A program made the translations under genes and the position numbers. This document shows positions 55,555 through 64,000 of a stretch of DNA of 64,000 bases, piece by piece; the stretch's first letter is position 1, and each line of letters starts with the position of its first letter. The DNA lies in NCBI RefSeq assembly GCF_003390925.1, contig NZ_QUBS01000087.1:124001-188000 (forward strand). Reading direction: 5' to 3'. Below the pieces are notes generated by a model. The model had not been told where the DNA came from. It was given only the letters and a program-made list of their open reading frames with translations, and made no database searches. Source of the DNA: Trinickia diaoshuihuensis. Lineage in GTDB: Bacteria > Pseudomonadota > Gammaproteobacteria > Burkholderiales > Burkholderiaceae.

Positions 55555-56327
55555 GGCCGCTCAGATGCAAGAGCTACGCCAGGTGCGTCGAGTACGTCGC
55601 TCTCGTCCTTGAGCGCCACGCCCGTCAGCGATAAGCGCTTCGCTTGCGTCAGCAGATAGTGGAGCTTGTGCGCGGCGTGCTCGTAGCCGAGTCCCTCGGG
55701 ACGGACGTTCGAAATGCAATTGCGTTCGGCGTCGGTGCGCCCGACGCGAGGCCCGTAGGTGAGATAGATGCCCAGACTGTCGGGCGAACTCAAACCGGGC
55801 CGCTCGCCGATGAGCACGGCGACGATGGCGGCGCCGAGCACCTCGCCGATTTCGTCGCCGAGCGCCACGCGCGCTTGCCGCGCGAGTACGACCGGACCGA
55901 TACGCCACCCGCTAAGCTTCGCCCGCGCGGCGACGAGTACGGGCAGCGCATGATGGGCGACGGCGAACGCCGATAGCCCATCGGCGACGACGAACGTGAG
56001 TTCGGGCGCATCGGCGCGCGCCTGCTCCAATGCGGCGCGGCTCTCGCGCGAGAGTCGCCGCCCAAGGTCGGGCCGGCGCAAGTACTGCGCGCGATCGGCG
56101 GCGGCGCTGTGCGCGTCGAGCGTCGCGAGGCCTTCGGCGTTCAGCGCCGCGCGCAAGGGTTCGATCTCGAACGGCTGATGCACGGCATCGCGCGCCTTCG
56201 CGTGCGAAAGCTCGAACGCCAGCAGGGCGTCGGTCGGCAACCCGTGGCCGGTGCGGCCGAGCGCGATGCGAGCGCGTGTGAAGCCGCGCAGCGCGTGCCA
56301 TGGATCGGGGGCGACGAACCGAGTCAT
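55551..56327 (-). CDS. eutC: Ethanolamine ammonia-lyase small subunit
   Basis: A 258-residue EutC. Landmarks: [31 protein letters not shown], the cobalamin-side segments [17 protein letters not shown] and [21 protein letters not shown], and [18 protein letters not shown] with conserved Cys. It joins EutB to convert ethanolamine to acetaldehyde and ammonia with adenosylcobalamin. The start ATG overlaps the eutB stop (ATGA). Confidence 0.95.
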   Translation of the reverse strand: MTRFVAPDPWHALRGFTRARIALGRTGHGLPTDALLAFELSHAKARDAVHQPFEIEPLRAALNAEGLATLDAHSAAADRAQYLRRPDLGRRLSRESRAALEQARADAPELTFVVADGLSAFAVAHHALPVLVAARAKLSGWRIGPVVLARQARVALGDEIGEVLGAAIVAVLIGERPGLSSPDSLGIYLTYGPRVGRTDAERNCISNVRPEGLGYEHAAHKLHYLLTQAKRLSLTGVALKDESDVLDAPGVALASERP

Positions 56328-57718
56328 GCGGCCCCCACCCAGGCCGATGCGCTCTCCAGTAACGGTTGACGCGGCGAAGCCGGCAGCAAGGCGCCGCTCG
56401 CATCGGTGATGCGCATCGATTCGAGCCACGCCTCGAATTCGGGGGCGCGGCGCAGGCCGAGAACGTCGCGCAAATACAAGGCGTCGTGGAACGACGTGCT
56501 TTGATAATTGAGCATGATGTCGTCCGCGCCGGGTATGCCCATGATGAAATTGACCCCTGCCACGCCGAGCAGCGTGAGCAAGGCGTCCATGTCGTTTTGG
56601 TCGGCTTGCGCGTGATTCGTGTAGCAGATGTCGCAGCCCATCGGCACACCCAGCAGCTTGCCGCAAAAATGATCCTCGAGCCCGGCGCGCGTGATTTGCT
56701 TGCCGTCGTAGAGGTATTCGGGGCCGATGAAACCCACCACGGTATTGGTCAGCAGCGGCTCGAAGCGCCGGGCCACGGCATAGGCGCGTGCTTCGCAGGT
56801 TTGCTGATCGACGCCGTGGTGCGCGCCCGCCGAGAGCGCGCTGCCTTGACCCGTTTCGAAGTACATGACGTTATCGCCCACGGTGCCGCGGCGCAGGGAA
56901 CGCGCGGCGTCGTGCGCCTCGCGCAGCAAATCGAGCGAAATGCCGAAGCTCGCGTTCGCCGCTTGCGTACCGGCGATCGATTGGAACACGAGATCGACGG
57001 GCGCGCCGCGTTCGATCGCGGCGATCGTGCTCGTGACGTGGGTCAGCACGCACGATTGCGTCGGCACCTGGTGACGTTCGCGAAACTCGTCGATCATGAC
57101 GAGCAAGGTCGTAATGGCGGCCAAGCTGTCGGTGGCCGGATTGATGCCGATGACGGCGTCGCCGCAGCCGTACATGAGGCCGTCGAGCATCGAGGCCGCG
57201 ATGCCTTTGACGTCGTCCGTGGGATGGTTCGGTTGCAGTCGCACGGATAGGCGGCCGGGCAGTCCGATCGTATTGCGAAAGCGCGTGACGACGGGCCGTT
57301 TGCGTGCCACCGAAATCAGATCTTGATTACGCATGAGCTTGGAGACGGCCGCCGTCATCTCGGGCGTCAGCCCCGGGGCGATGCGAATCAGCGCCGACGT
57401 ATCGGCCGCATCGGACAACAGCCAATCGCGAAAATCGCCCACGGTCAGGTGTTCGATTTCGGCGAACGCCTCGGCGTCGTGCTCGTCGACGATGAGCCGC
57501 GTCACCTCGTCTTGTTCGTAGGGGATCACCGCTTCGTTCAAAAACGCGCGTAGCGGCGTGGCCGCGAGCGCCAGCTTGGCGGCCACGCGCTCCTCCTCGG
57601 TGTCGGCGGCCAAACCGGCAAGCTCGTCGCCGGAACGTTGCGGGCTCGCCTTGGCAAGCATGGTTTTCAAATCGGCGAAGCGATAGACGCGTGCGCCGAC
57701 TGTCTCCTTGTAGCTCAT
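56324..57718 (-). CDS. eutB: Ethanolamine ammonia-lyase large subunit
   Basis: A 464-residue catalytic TIM-barrel subunit. Signature stretches: [58 protein letters not shown], and [23 protein letters not shown] precedes the ATG by 8 nt. No eutA reactivase or microcompartment shell genes follow, so this is the short, shell-less form found in many soil bacteria. Acetaldehyde produced may be handled by dehydrogenases elsewhere or by the adjacent alcohol dehydrogenase. Confidence 0.96.
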   Translation of the reverse strand: MSYKETVGARVYRFADLKTMLAKASPQRSGDELAGLAADTEEERVAAKLALAATPLRAFLNEAVIPYEQDEVTRLIVDEHDAEAFAEIEHLTVGDFRDWLLSDAADTSALIRIAPGLTPEMTAAVSKLMRNQDLISVARKRPVVTRFRNTIGLPGRLSVRLQPNHPTDDVKGIAASMLDGLMYGCGDAVIGINPATDSLAAITTLLVMIDEFRERHQVPTQSCVLTHVTSTIAAIERGAPVDLVFQSIAGTQAANASFGISLDLLREAHDAARSLRRGTVGDNVMYFETGQGSALSAGAHHGVDQQTCEARAYAVARRFEPLLTNTVVGFIGPEYLYDGKQITRAGLEDHFCGKLLGVPMGCDICYTNHAQADQNDMDALLTLLGVAGVNFIMGIPGADDIMLNYQSTSFHDALYLRDVLGLRRAPEFEAWLESMRITDASGALLPASPRQPLLESASAWVGAA

Positions 57719-57780
57719 GCGAATGACTCCCTTCGATGCCGGGCACGACCGCGGCCGTCGTGCCCGGGCGGACTTGGCGC

Positions 57781-59184
57781 TCAGTCTTCGATGAGCGCGT
57801 CGGCGGGGGCAAGCTCGCGCCGCCGGCGCGTCGTCAGGAAATAACCGTAGCCCAGTGCGACGAAGACCGCAAATACGAGCGCGACTTGTTGGTTGTAGTA
57901 GACCATCGTGACGAGCGAGACGACGGCCGCGGCCAGCGCGAACGCGGGGAAATAGGGAAACAGAGGGGCGCGAAACGGGCGTTCGAGCGCGGGCTCGGCG
58001 CGCCGCAGCTTGAACAAGGCCGCCATGCTGATGATGTACATGACGATCGCGCCGAACACGGACATCGTCACGATATTGGCCGTGAGCGTTTGCCCGGCGA
58101 ACTGAACGAGTTCGTCGCTGTAGATGGCGGCGATGCCGATTACGCCGCCCGCGACGATCGCGCGATGCGGCGTTCGAAAGCGCGGATGGACCTTGGCCAG
58201 CCATTCGGGCAGGTAACCCGCACGCGCGAGCGCGAAAATCTGGCGCGAATAACCGAGGATGATGCCGTGAAACGAGGCGACGAGCCCGAAGAGTCCCAGC
58301 CAGACGAGCATATGCATCCAGCCGCTGTGTTCGCCCACGATGTACTTCATCGCTTGCGGCAACGGATCGTTGATGTTTGCAAGGCGTGTCCAGTCGCCTG
58401 CGCCGCCGGCGAAGATCATGACGCCGAGCGCCAGCGCGACGAGCGTGAGAATCCCGGCGACATAGGCGATCGGAATCGATCGCTTCGGGTTGCGCGCTTC
58501 CTCGGCGGCCATGGCCACGCCTTCGATCGCGAGGAAGAACCAGATCGCGAAGGGAATGGCGGCGAACATGCCGTGGAACGCGCCCAATTTGAAACCTTGC
58601 GCGCCGGCCCAGCCCCCTTGGGTGAAGTGGCTCCAATTGAACCCGGGCGCGACGACGCCCATGAATACGAACAACTCGAAGATGGCGAGCAAGGTGACGA
58701 AGAGCTCGAACGCGGCGGCGATTTGCACGCCGACGATATTCAAAGCCATAAACACGAGGTAGGCGCCAAGCGCGGCGTGTTTCGGCTCGAGTCCCGGAAA
58801 CTGCACATGCAGATAGGCGCCGATCGCGAGGGCGATGGCGGGCGGCGCGAACACGAACTCCACGAGTGTCGCCATGCCGGCCATATAGCCGCCCAATGGC
58901 CCGAAGGCATGGTGCGCATAGGCGAACGGTCCACCCGCGTGCGGAATCGACGTCGTCAACTCGGTAAAGCTGAAAATGAACGTCGTATACATCGCGGCCA
59001 CGAAAACCGAGGTGACCAAGAACCCCAGCGTTCCGGCGCTGGCCCAGCCGTAGCTCCAGCCGAAGTACTCGCCCGAGATCACGAGCCCGACGGCGATTCC
59101 CCACAACTGCCAGGTGCCGAGCGTCTGCTTGAGTTCATGGTGGGTGACCGCGCGCGCGGGGGCGATATTCAGATCGGGCGTCAT
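57781..59184 (-). CDS. eat: Ethanolamine permease
   Basis: A 467-residue APC-family permease with about twelve transmembrane segments. The N-terminal LKQTLGTWQLWGIAVGLVISGEYFGWSYGW is the hallmark of ethanolamine permeases, and EGVAMAAEEARNPKRSIP is the cytoplasmic loop motif. GGAGAGAG precedes the chosen ATG at 59184. It starts the leftward set; eutB follows after 62 bp. Confidence 0.92.
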   Translation of the reverse strand: MTPDLNIAPARAVTHHELKQTLGTWQLWGIAVGLVISGEYFGWSYGWASAGTLGFLVTSVFVAAMYTTFIFSFTELTTSIPHAGGPFAYAHHAFGPLGGYMAGMATLVEFVFAPPAIALAIGAYLHVQFPGLEPKHAALGAYLVFMALNIVGVQIAAAFELFVTLLAIFELFVFMGVVAPGFNWSHFTQGGWAGAQGFKLGAFHGMFAAIPFAIWFFLAIEGVAMAAEEARNPKRSIPIAYVAGILTLVALALGVMIFAGGAGDWTRLANINDPLPQAMKYIVGEHSGWMHMLVWLGLFGLVASFHGIILGYSRQIFALARAGYLPEWLAKVHPRFRTPHRAIVAGGVIGIAAIYSDELVQFAGQTLTANIVTMSVFGAIVMYIISMAALFKLRRAEPALERPFRAPLFPYFPAFALAAAVVSLVTMVYYNQQVALVFAVFVALGYGYFLTTRRRRELAPADALIED

Positions 59185-59554
59185 GGATCTCTCTCCGGTG
59201 AAGACGGGCGGCAAACGCCAAGCGGCATAGGGATCGATAGTAGGGAGCCATATTTCCGGCTGTTATCGAAATTCGGCAAACTTAGCAAAGCGGGCATGAC
59301 GCCCCGGGACGAGCGAGGAGGGGGAGGAGGGCGAGGAACGGTGGGAGCGGTGGGAGCGGTGGGAGCGGTGGGAGCGGTGGGAGCGGTGGGAGCGGTGGGA
59401 GCGGTGGGAGGCCGGTGGCAGTTCGGGTTTACGCGTATCTAAAGTATTGGGGCCGGGACGCCGTAATCCCATGGAGCCATGCCGGTCGGCATCCGCGCCC
59501 CCACATCGCGCCAACGTTTGCGCGCTCTCGGCCTGTCATCTTGCACTTTCGTCT
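59185..59554. other. 370-bp spacer upstream of eat, with a minisatellite
   Basis: Holds the leftward eat promoter region, AT-rich from about 59225 to 59290, and the 9-bp tandem repeat listed separately. ORFs crossing the repeat (SHR or VGA repeats) are translation artefacts of the array. Confidence 0.6.
59341..59410. repeat. 9-bp tandem repeat, seven copies plus a partial
   Basis: Unit GTGGGAGCG repeats perfectly seven times (59341-59403), followed by GTGGGAG. The neighbourhood (GGGGGAGGAGGGCGAGG) is purine-rich on the same strand. This is a typical slippage-prone minisatellite and is likely to vary in copy number between strains. Confidence 0.95.
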
Positions 59555-59899
59555 ATGCCATCGACCGTGATCGATCAGAACGGCATTTGCGCGGCTCCCG
59601 TGCGCGCCGCCTTCAAAGCGCTGTACCTTGTCTCGGGCGCGGCCGCGCAGCTTGGCGCGCACGGCCTGCGCGTCGAAGACAGTCAGTGGCAGGCCCTGGC
59701 GCAGGCCACCCGCAACGCGAATCAGGCATTGCAAGCCCACGAGGATGCCGAAAGCGACGCGATGATTGCCATCCGGCGCCTGTCGGCCGTGTGCGATTCA
59801 CTCCTCGAACGTCACGCGACCGGCCATGCGTGCCCATCCACCGTTTGGCGCGATCTGATGCGGGCCGGGCGCGAGGCTTACGAGCAATTGGACCTGTAA
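59555..59899 (+). CDS. Small helical protein of unknown function
   Basis: A 114-residue soluble protein, nearly all helix by composition (ALYLVSGAAAQLGAHGLRV; AMIAIRRLSAVCDSLLERHA). The chosen start MPSTVIDQ (59555) follows a less plausible 36-codon open extension. It is isolated and convergent with the panE-like gene. Not recognised. Confidence 0.5.
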   Translation: MPSTVIDQNGICAAPVRAAFKALYLVSGAAAQLGAHGLRVEDSQWQALAQATRNANQALQAHEDAESDAMIAIRRLSAVCDSLLERHATGHACPSTVWRDLMRAGREAYEQLDL

Positions 59900-59924
59900 A
59901 TCGATACCCGTCCGCGAGATCCGG

Positions 59925-60941
59925 CTATCGATCGGCGAGTCCGCTCGTCGCGGCGCGTTGACGCAAGAGACCGAGCACCGCGTCGCAAAACGGCGTGGGC
60001 ACGTCGAGCCGCCGGCCCAGTTCCGGAAATACGCCGAGGATCGGATCGATCTCCAAGGGACGTCCCGCTTCTAAATCTTGCAGCATCGAGGTCTTGAACG
60101 CACCGAGTTCACGCGTGACGGCAACGCGTTGTGGCGCCGACATGCCTGTCGAGAGTCCGAGCCGCCGGCCGATCGCGTCGGCTTCCTCCATCATCCGCAA
60201 TGCGAGCGAGTGGGTGAGCGGATCGTCGAGCAGACGATCGGCGGTCGAGCCCGTCAATGCGCTCAGCGGATTCATGTTCATGTTGCCCCAGAGCTTGGCC
60301 CAGATTTCGTTGCGGATATCGTCGGTTGCGCTCGCATCGAAACCGCCTCGCGCAAGCGCGCCGGCGAACGCGCGCGCGGCCTGGATGGAGCCGGGGTGGG
60401 CGGCGCCCACGATGAGGCGATTGCCGCGCCCGCGCTTGACGACGCCCGGCTCGATGACGGCCGATGACAAATGAACCACGCAGCCGATCGAGCGTGCCGC
60501 GGGCAGCACGGCCGATACCCTGCCGCCCGGATCGACCGCGTGCAGCGGTTCGTTTTGCGGGAGCCCCCGGAGCCCTTGCGAGAACCACCACGGCAGCCCG
60601 TTCATCGCGCTGACGACGAGCGTTTCAGGACCGATCAACGGACGCAGCGATTGCGCAAGAGCCGGCAGGGCTTGCGCTTTGAGCGCGACGACGACGATGT
60701 CTTGCGCGCCGAGCGCGTTCGTGTCGTCGTCGGCTTGCACTGGCACGATGCGATCGGGCTGACCTTCTGCCACGATTCGAATGCCGTGCGCCCGGATTGC
60801 CGACAACGTACGGCCTCGCGCCAAGACCGATACGCGGTGGCCCGCCTGCGCCAGCGCGGCCGCCAGCAATGCGCCGATCGCGCCGGCGCCGACGACGCAA
60901 GTGCGCACGGGCCGCGCGCCGTCCCGATCATGCAGGTCCAT
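59925..60941 (-). CDS. panE: 2-dehydropantoate 2-reductase family protein
   Basis: A 338-residue Rossmann reductase with NADP site VVGAGAIGALLAAALAQAGH, AMNGLPWWF, and the catalytic-Lys region EIWAKLWGNMNMNPLSALTG. PanE reduces ketopantoate to pantoate. It lies 4 bp downstream of a class II aldolase gene, a pairing that often signals a catabolic 2-oxoacid reductase paralogue rather than the pantothenate-pathway enzyme, so the specific substrate is uncertain. The start at 60941 excludes an open extension that overlaps the aldolase gene. Confidence 0.82.
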   Translation of the reverse strand: MDLHDRDGARPVRTCVVGAGAIGALLAAALAQAGHRVSVLARGRTLSAIRAHGIRIVAEGQPDRIVPVQADDDTNALGAQDIVVVALKAQALPALAQSLRPLIGPETLVVSAMNGLPWWFSQGLRGLPQNEPLHAVDPGGRVSAVLPAARSIGCVVHLSSAVIEPGVVKRGRGNRLIVGAAHPGSIQAARAFAGALARGGFDASATDDIRNEIWAKLWGNMNMNPLSALTGSTADRLLDDPLTHSLALRMMEEADAIGRRLGLSTGMSAPQRVAVTRELGAFKTSMLQDLEAGRPLEIDPILGVFPELGRRLDVPTPFCDAVLGLLRQRAATSGLADR

Positions 60942-60945
60942 TCGC

Positions 60946-61677
60946 TTACTCCTTGTATGACGGATCGATCTTATCCACCTGGCGCAGCAGGGCGTCCAGC
61001 ACATCTTGTCCCGCGCCATGAGCGGGATCGAACTGCAGCGCGTCGTGCGTGCAGCGGGCCGCGACCTCCGGGGCGACCGGGCGCGCGTTGCCGAGCGCCG
61101 CGGTGGCCAGTTGGATCTCGCAGGCACGATTGAGCGTCCATAGCCGCGCGAAGGTCTGCGCAATGGTCGAGCCGATCGCCAGCAGGCCGTGATTGCGCAA
61201 GATCATGAGGCGGCGCGTACCGAGATCGGCCACGAGCCGCGGACCCTCGTCGGCGCGCACGGTGATCCCTTCGAAGTCGTGATAGGCAACCATGCCCTCG
61301 ATCTGCGCCGAGTAGAAATTCGTATTTTCGAGCCCTTGCTCGGAGCAGGCGACGGCTAAGCCCGCTGTCGTGTGCGTGTGCATGACGCAATGCGCGTCGG
61401 CGAGCGCGCGATGGATCGCTGCGTGCACCACGAAGCCGGCCGGGTTGAATCGGTGCGCCGACGGCTCGACGAGGTTGCCGTCCAGGTCGATCTTGAGCAG
61501 ATTCGACGCGGTGACCTCCGAATAATGCAGGCCGAACGGATTGATCAGGAATTGCTTGCCCGGACCCGGCACGCGCACGGTGATGTGGTTATAGATAAGC
61601 TCGGTCCAGCCGAGCATGGCGAAGATGCGATAGGTGCCAGCCAATTGGACGCGCAGTGCGCGTTCGGTTTCGTTCAT
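60946..61677 (-). CDS. Class II aldolase/adducin family protein
   Basis: A 243-residue zinc aldolase-fold protein. The metal-binding His pair is in CVMHTHTTAG and a third His in LRNHGLLAIG; YNHITVRVPGPGKQFLINPFGLHYSEV is the N-terminal family segment. Substrates range from sugar phosphates to 2-keto acids; adducin-like members may lack aldolase activity. Of the two close ATGs (61683 and 61677), AGGAG spaces properly only with 61677. It is co-transcribed with the panE-like gene. Confidence 0.83.
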   Translation of the reverse strand: MNETERALRVQLAGTYRIFAMLGWTELIYNHITVRVPGPGKQFLINPFGLHYSEVTASNLLKIDLDGNLVEPSAHRFNPAGFVVHAAIHRALADAHCVMHTHTTAGLAVACSEQGLENTNFYSAQIEGMVAYHDFEGITVRADEGPRLVADLGTRRLMILRNHGLLAIGSTIAQTFARLWTLNRACEIQLATAALGNARPVAPEVAARCTHDALQFDPAHGAGQDVLDALLRQVDKIDPSYKE

Positions 61678-61840
61678 GGCCATCTCCTGAGCGCTGGGCG
61701 CAAGCGGGATGGAGTCAGCATAGTCCAAACTAGTTGCGCGCACAACCAATTGGATGGAAAGCGGCGCACCGCGCGAGATGGGGCCTGGGTGGGGCCGGAA
61801 CGTTCGGATGATCGACAGGCGGGCGGCGCGAACGACATGG

Positions 61841-61881
61841 GCTCACCGGCAAGCGCGGCCTAAGGCCGTTTGCCGGTGAGC
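61841..61881 (-). terminator. Long hairpin downstream of tRNA-Leu
   Basis: A 12-bp perfect stem GCTCACCGGCAA (61841-61852)/TTGCCGGTGAGC (61870-61881) with an inner CGGCC/GGCCG stem. It begins 30 bp past the tRNA 3' end. There is no T-run after it, but the position suits tRNA transcript termination or 3' processing. Confidence 0.45.
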
Positions 61882-61910
61882 GCAATGCGGGTATGAACCG
61901 ATGAAAGAGA

Positions 61911-61997
61911 TGGTGCGAGGAGCGGGACTCGAACCCGCACACCATTGCTGGCGTCAGGACCTAAACCTGGTGCGTCTACCAATTTCGCCATCCTCGC
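61911..61997 (-). tRNA. tRNA-Leu (anticodon UAG)
   Basis: An 87-nt leucine tRNA with encoded CCA. Acceptor stem GCGAGGA/TCCTCGC, D-arm with TTGGTAGAC, anticodon stem CAGG/CCTG around loop TTTAGGT (anticodon TAG, reading CUN leucine codons), a long class II variable arm, and T-arm GCGGGTTCGAGTCCCGC. Confidence 0.97.
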
Positions 61998-62121
61998 GCC
62001 GAAGCAGCAGGGCTTCGATGTGTGGCTTGCTTTCATGGCGCCGCGAGTAGCGGCGCGCTGCATGACCGAAAGCGTAAGCGCGAGATTCTAACCCATCCGC
62101 GCGCGCGCCGCAATTTCCTGG

Positions 62122-62574
62122 CTACTGACTTTCGGACAACGCATGCGCGATCACCTTGTCGAGCGCTCGCCCGAGCACTTGCGCTTCGGAAGCGTCGAGA
62201 CAGGCGAATAGATCGGCGTTCCACTTGCGCGCGATCGGCATCACTTTGCGAAAGAGCGCACGGCCTTCAGGCGTCAACGAGATCACGACGGAGCGTCCGT
62301 CGGCGGCACTGGGCGCGCGGGCGATGAGTCCGCGTTGGATCAGCGCCTCGGCCGCGCGGCTCGCCTGACTCTTGTCGAGGTTCGCGTGCTTGGCCAAGTC
62401 CATGATCGAAAACGGCCCGAACGAACCGACCGAGGCGATGACGCGCGCTTCGGGCAGCGTAATGCCGAGCTTCGTTTGATAGCGTTCGCTGATGCCTCGA
62501 TCCGAGAGCTTGTTCAGCACGTGCATGCGATAAGTCAAAAACTGTTCGAGCCCGGCTTTGGCGGCGGCCTTCAT
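62122..62574 (-). CDS. MarR-family transcriptional regulator
   Basis: A 150-residue MarR protein: winged helix with SIMDLAKHANLDKSQASRAAEALIQRGLI and the wing SAADGRSVVISLT, flanked by dimerisation helices. Start MKAAAKAGLEQ (62574) is preferred to an open extension of 27 codons with no family resemblance. It stands between tRNA-Leu and glycerate kinase without an evident partner gene, so the effector is unknown. Confidence 0.85.
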   Translation of the reverse strand: MKAAAKAGLEQFLTYRMHVLNKLSDRGISERYQTKLGITLPEARVIASVGSFGPFSIMDLAKHANLDKSQASRAAEALIQRGLIARAPSAADGRSVVISLTPEGRALFRKVMPIARKWNADLFACLDASEAQVLGRALDKVIAHALSESQ

Positions 62575-62675
62575 AGGTCGTATCGATCTCGTCGAGAGTG
62601 AGCGGGAAAGAGGCGTCGGGCATTGATTGTTGCCGCATCGGGCGGGGCCGGTCAACGCGGTCTTTCCCCGGTGTC

Positions 62676-62711
62676 GGCCCGCGCCCCGCGCTGATACGCG
62701 GAGCGCGGGCC
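62676..62711 (-). terminator. Hairpin directly after the glycerate kinase gene
   Basis: A 9-bp perfect stem GGCCCGCGC (62676-62684)/GCGCGGGCC (62703-62711) with an inner CCGCG/CGCGG stem begins 4 bp past the stop codon. No T-run follows. Confidence 0.45.
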
Positions 62712-62715
62712 ATCG

Positions 62716-63852
62716 TCAAGCGCAGAACTTCAGGCGCGCCAATTGTTCGGCTTCATTGGCCAACAGGCGAGCCGCATCACGAATGGCGGTATCGAGCGAA
62801 ATCGGTCCCGGCGCGGGCGAGAAGCAGCCGCAGAAATGCTCGCTCAGGCGCGCGAGCGCGTTTGGATCGACGCCGCCCGAGAGCAACGTGGCGGGCACGC
62901 CGGCCGCGCGCGCATGACGGCACGCGATGAACGGTGCCTTGCCGCGCAGCGTCTGCGCATCGGAGCGGCCCTCGCCGGTGATCAGCCAATGTGCGCCGTC
63001 GAGCGCCGTGTCGAGCCCCACTTGCGCGGCGACGACTTCCGCGCCGGGCTCGAAGCGCGCGCCGAGCAGATGCAGCGCGAAGCCGAGTCCGCCGGCGGCG
63101 CCCGCGCCGGGGAGGGAGCGTCCCTCGCGGCCCAGCGCGCGTTGCGAGAGTTCCGCGAAGTGACCAAGGGCCGCGTCGAGCGCGCCGGCGCGCTCGGGCG
63201 TGACGCCTTTTTGCGGCCCGAAGACGGCCGTCGCGCCATGCTCGCCGGTCAAGGGGTTGTCGACGTCCGACATGGCGACGAACGATGTCTGCGCGAGCCG
63301 GGAATCGAGTCCCGATGCGTCGACGCGCGCGAGCTTGGCGAGCCCCTCGGGCGTCGGCTCGAGCGCCCGCCCATCGGCGTCCAGCAGTTTCAAACCCAAG
63401 CCGGCGAGCAGCCCCGCGCCGCCGTCGTTCGTGCTGCTGCCGCCAAGCGCGATAAAAAAGCGCCGCACACCGGCATCGAGCAGCAACCGGACGGCTTCGC
63501 CCATCCCGCGCGTGCTGCGCGCCTCGACATCGGTTTGCATCGCCACCGCATCGGTGATGCCGACGATCTCGGCCGTCTCGATGACCGCGCTACCGTCGGG
63601 CAATACGCCGACGGCGGCTTCGCGTTCGGCCTGCGCGGCGCCGCGCACGCGCACGATGCGCCGCTCGCCGCCGCGCGCGAGCATCGCGTCGAGCGTGCCT
63701 TCGCCGCCGTCGGCCATCGGGCACAGCCGCACGCTCGCATCGGGCAGCGCGCGCCGCACGCCGTCTGCGATGGCCTCGGCAACCGCTTGCGCGCTCAATG
63801 AGCCTTTGAACGAATCGGGGGCGATGACGACGGTAGGTGTGCTGCCGGGCAT
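62716..63852 (-). CDS. glxK: Glycerate kinase (GarK/GlxK family)
   Basis: A 378-residue glycerate kinase: N-terminal VIAPDSFKGSLSA, CPMADGGEGTLDA, ALGGSSTNDGGAGLLAGLG and the substrate/nucleotide segments SDVDNPLTGEHGATAVFGPQKG and ITGEGRSDAQTL. It phosphorylates glycerate to 2- or 3-phosphoglycerate in glyoxylate/glycerate metabolism. No glyoxylate genes are visible next to it in the window; they may lie to the right, upstream of this leftward gene. Confidence 0.92.
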   Translation of the reverse strand: MPGSTPTVVIAPDSFKGSLSAQAVAEAIADGVRRALPDASVRLCPMADGGEGTLDAMLARGGERRIVRVRGAAQAEREAAVGVLPDGSAVIETAEIVGITDAVAMQTDVEARSTRGMGEAVRLLLDAGVRRFFIALGGSSTNDGGAGLLAGLGLKLLDADGRALEPTPEGLAKLARVDASGLDSRLAQTSFVAMSDVDNPLTGEHGATAVFGPQKGVTPERAGALDAALGHFAELSQRALGREGRSLPGAGAAGGLGFALHLLGARFEPGAEVVAAQVGLDTALDGAHWLITGEGRSDAQTLRGKAPFIACRHARAAGVPATLLSGGVDPNALARLSEHFCGCFSPAPGPISLDTAIRDAARLLANEAEQLARLKFCA

Positions 63853-64000
63853 GGTGTCTCCGAGGGAGGGGCGCGGTGCGATCGATGCGCGGGCGCTCGG
63901 TTTTAAGAGGTGTGCTCGAGTACGAGCTTATCAGTGCGCGCGCGCCGTTGGATATGCGCGCGCGCATGTCAGGGATTGCCCGGGGGCAATGCGAACGGCC

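Noticed and set aside
59341-59410. Regular repeats considered as a CRISPR array.
   Set aside because: There are no spacers and the unit is 9 bp; it is a simple tandem repeat.
59263-59514. A leftward ORF encoding repeated Ser-His-Arg units.
   Set aside because: It is just the 9-bp repeat read in one frame, with no ribosome-binding site or conserved flanks.

Overview
The window is GC-rich and very densely coded. Its gene content and protein sequences point to a beta-proteobacterium of the Burkholderia/Paraburkholderia/Trinickia group: the argE-mfd-ispD-ispF block, ompR-envZ, the AhpC/AhpD pair, a BCAM0308-type protein, and paired DUF1800/DUF1501 genes. The assignment rests on recognising families by eye; no search was run. 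Both ends are cut: a patatin-like phospholipase loses its 5' part at base 1, and an intergenic stretch runs off the right edge.

Layout. 0-12 kb is housekeeping: a PLP-dependent dehydratase, argE, mfd, ispD-ispF, the peroxide-defence pair ahpC/ahpD (with a terminator between them), and ompR-envZ. 12-22.6 kb holds a three-gene DUF1800/DUF1501 export cluster, an AT-rich secreted orphan, a phytoene/squalene-synthase-like protein, an NnrS membrane protein, an APH-kinase/AAA fusion, a BCAM0308-type zinc-ribbon protein and nicotinate phosphoribosyltransferase. 22.6-29.4 kb is a divergent putrescine/agmatine catabolic cluster (puuD-puuA-spuC versus an aldehyde dehydrogenase and agmatinase). 29.5-38.8 kb carries an MFS exporter with a LysR regulator, a prolyl oligopeptidase, a compact RpoD-like sigma factor behind a small unknown gene, a MocR/DJ-1 divergent pair and another small unknown. 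38.8-46 kb has a ribosome hibernation factor (hpf) divergent from an outer-membrane factor-HlyD-RbbA-YhhJ operon. 46-53.4 kb is the arginine deiminase region: arcDABC, plus a carbamate-kinase paralogue that has lost catalytic residues and an orphan F1-ATPase gamma-epsilon gene pair. 53.4-59.2 kb has an alcohol dehydrogenase and an ethanolamine cluster (eat-eutB-eutC-eutR-like). 59.2-64 kb holds a 9-bp minisatellite, a panE-like reductase with a class II aldolase, tRNA-Leu(UAG), a MarR regulator and glycerate kinase.

Unifying theme. Several promoters carry FNR/ANR-type dyads (TTGAT-N4-ATCAA or close variants). For arcDABC, the small-gene/sigma-factor locus, hpf, the RbbA operon and adh, a plausible -10 hexamer lies where the dyad centre would fall near -41.5, the class II activator geometry. 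This suggests a low-oxygen programme: ATP from arginine, redox balance by alcohol dehydrogenase, ribosome parking (HPF) with a ribosome-associated ATPase/transporter, NAD supply, and possibly a dedicated sigma factor. The content is reminiscent of the low-oxygen-activated (lxa) locus of B. cenocepacia, although that parallel is from memory.

The most novel-looking unit is at 46.1-53.4 kb. Apparently intact F1 gamma and epsilon genes, with no alpha or beta subunit in the window, share the arc promoter region and lie next to a carbamate-kinase pseudoenzyme.
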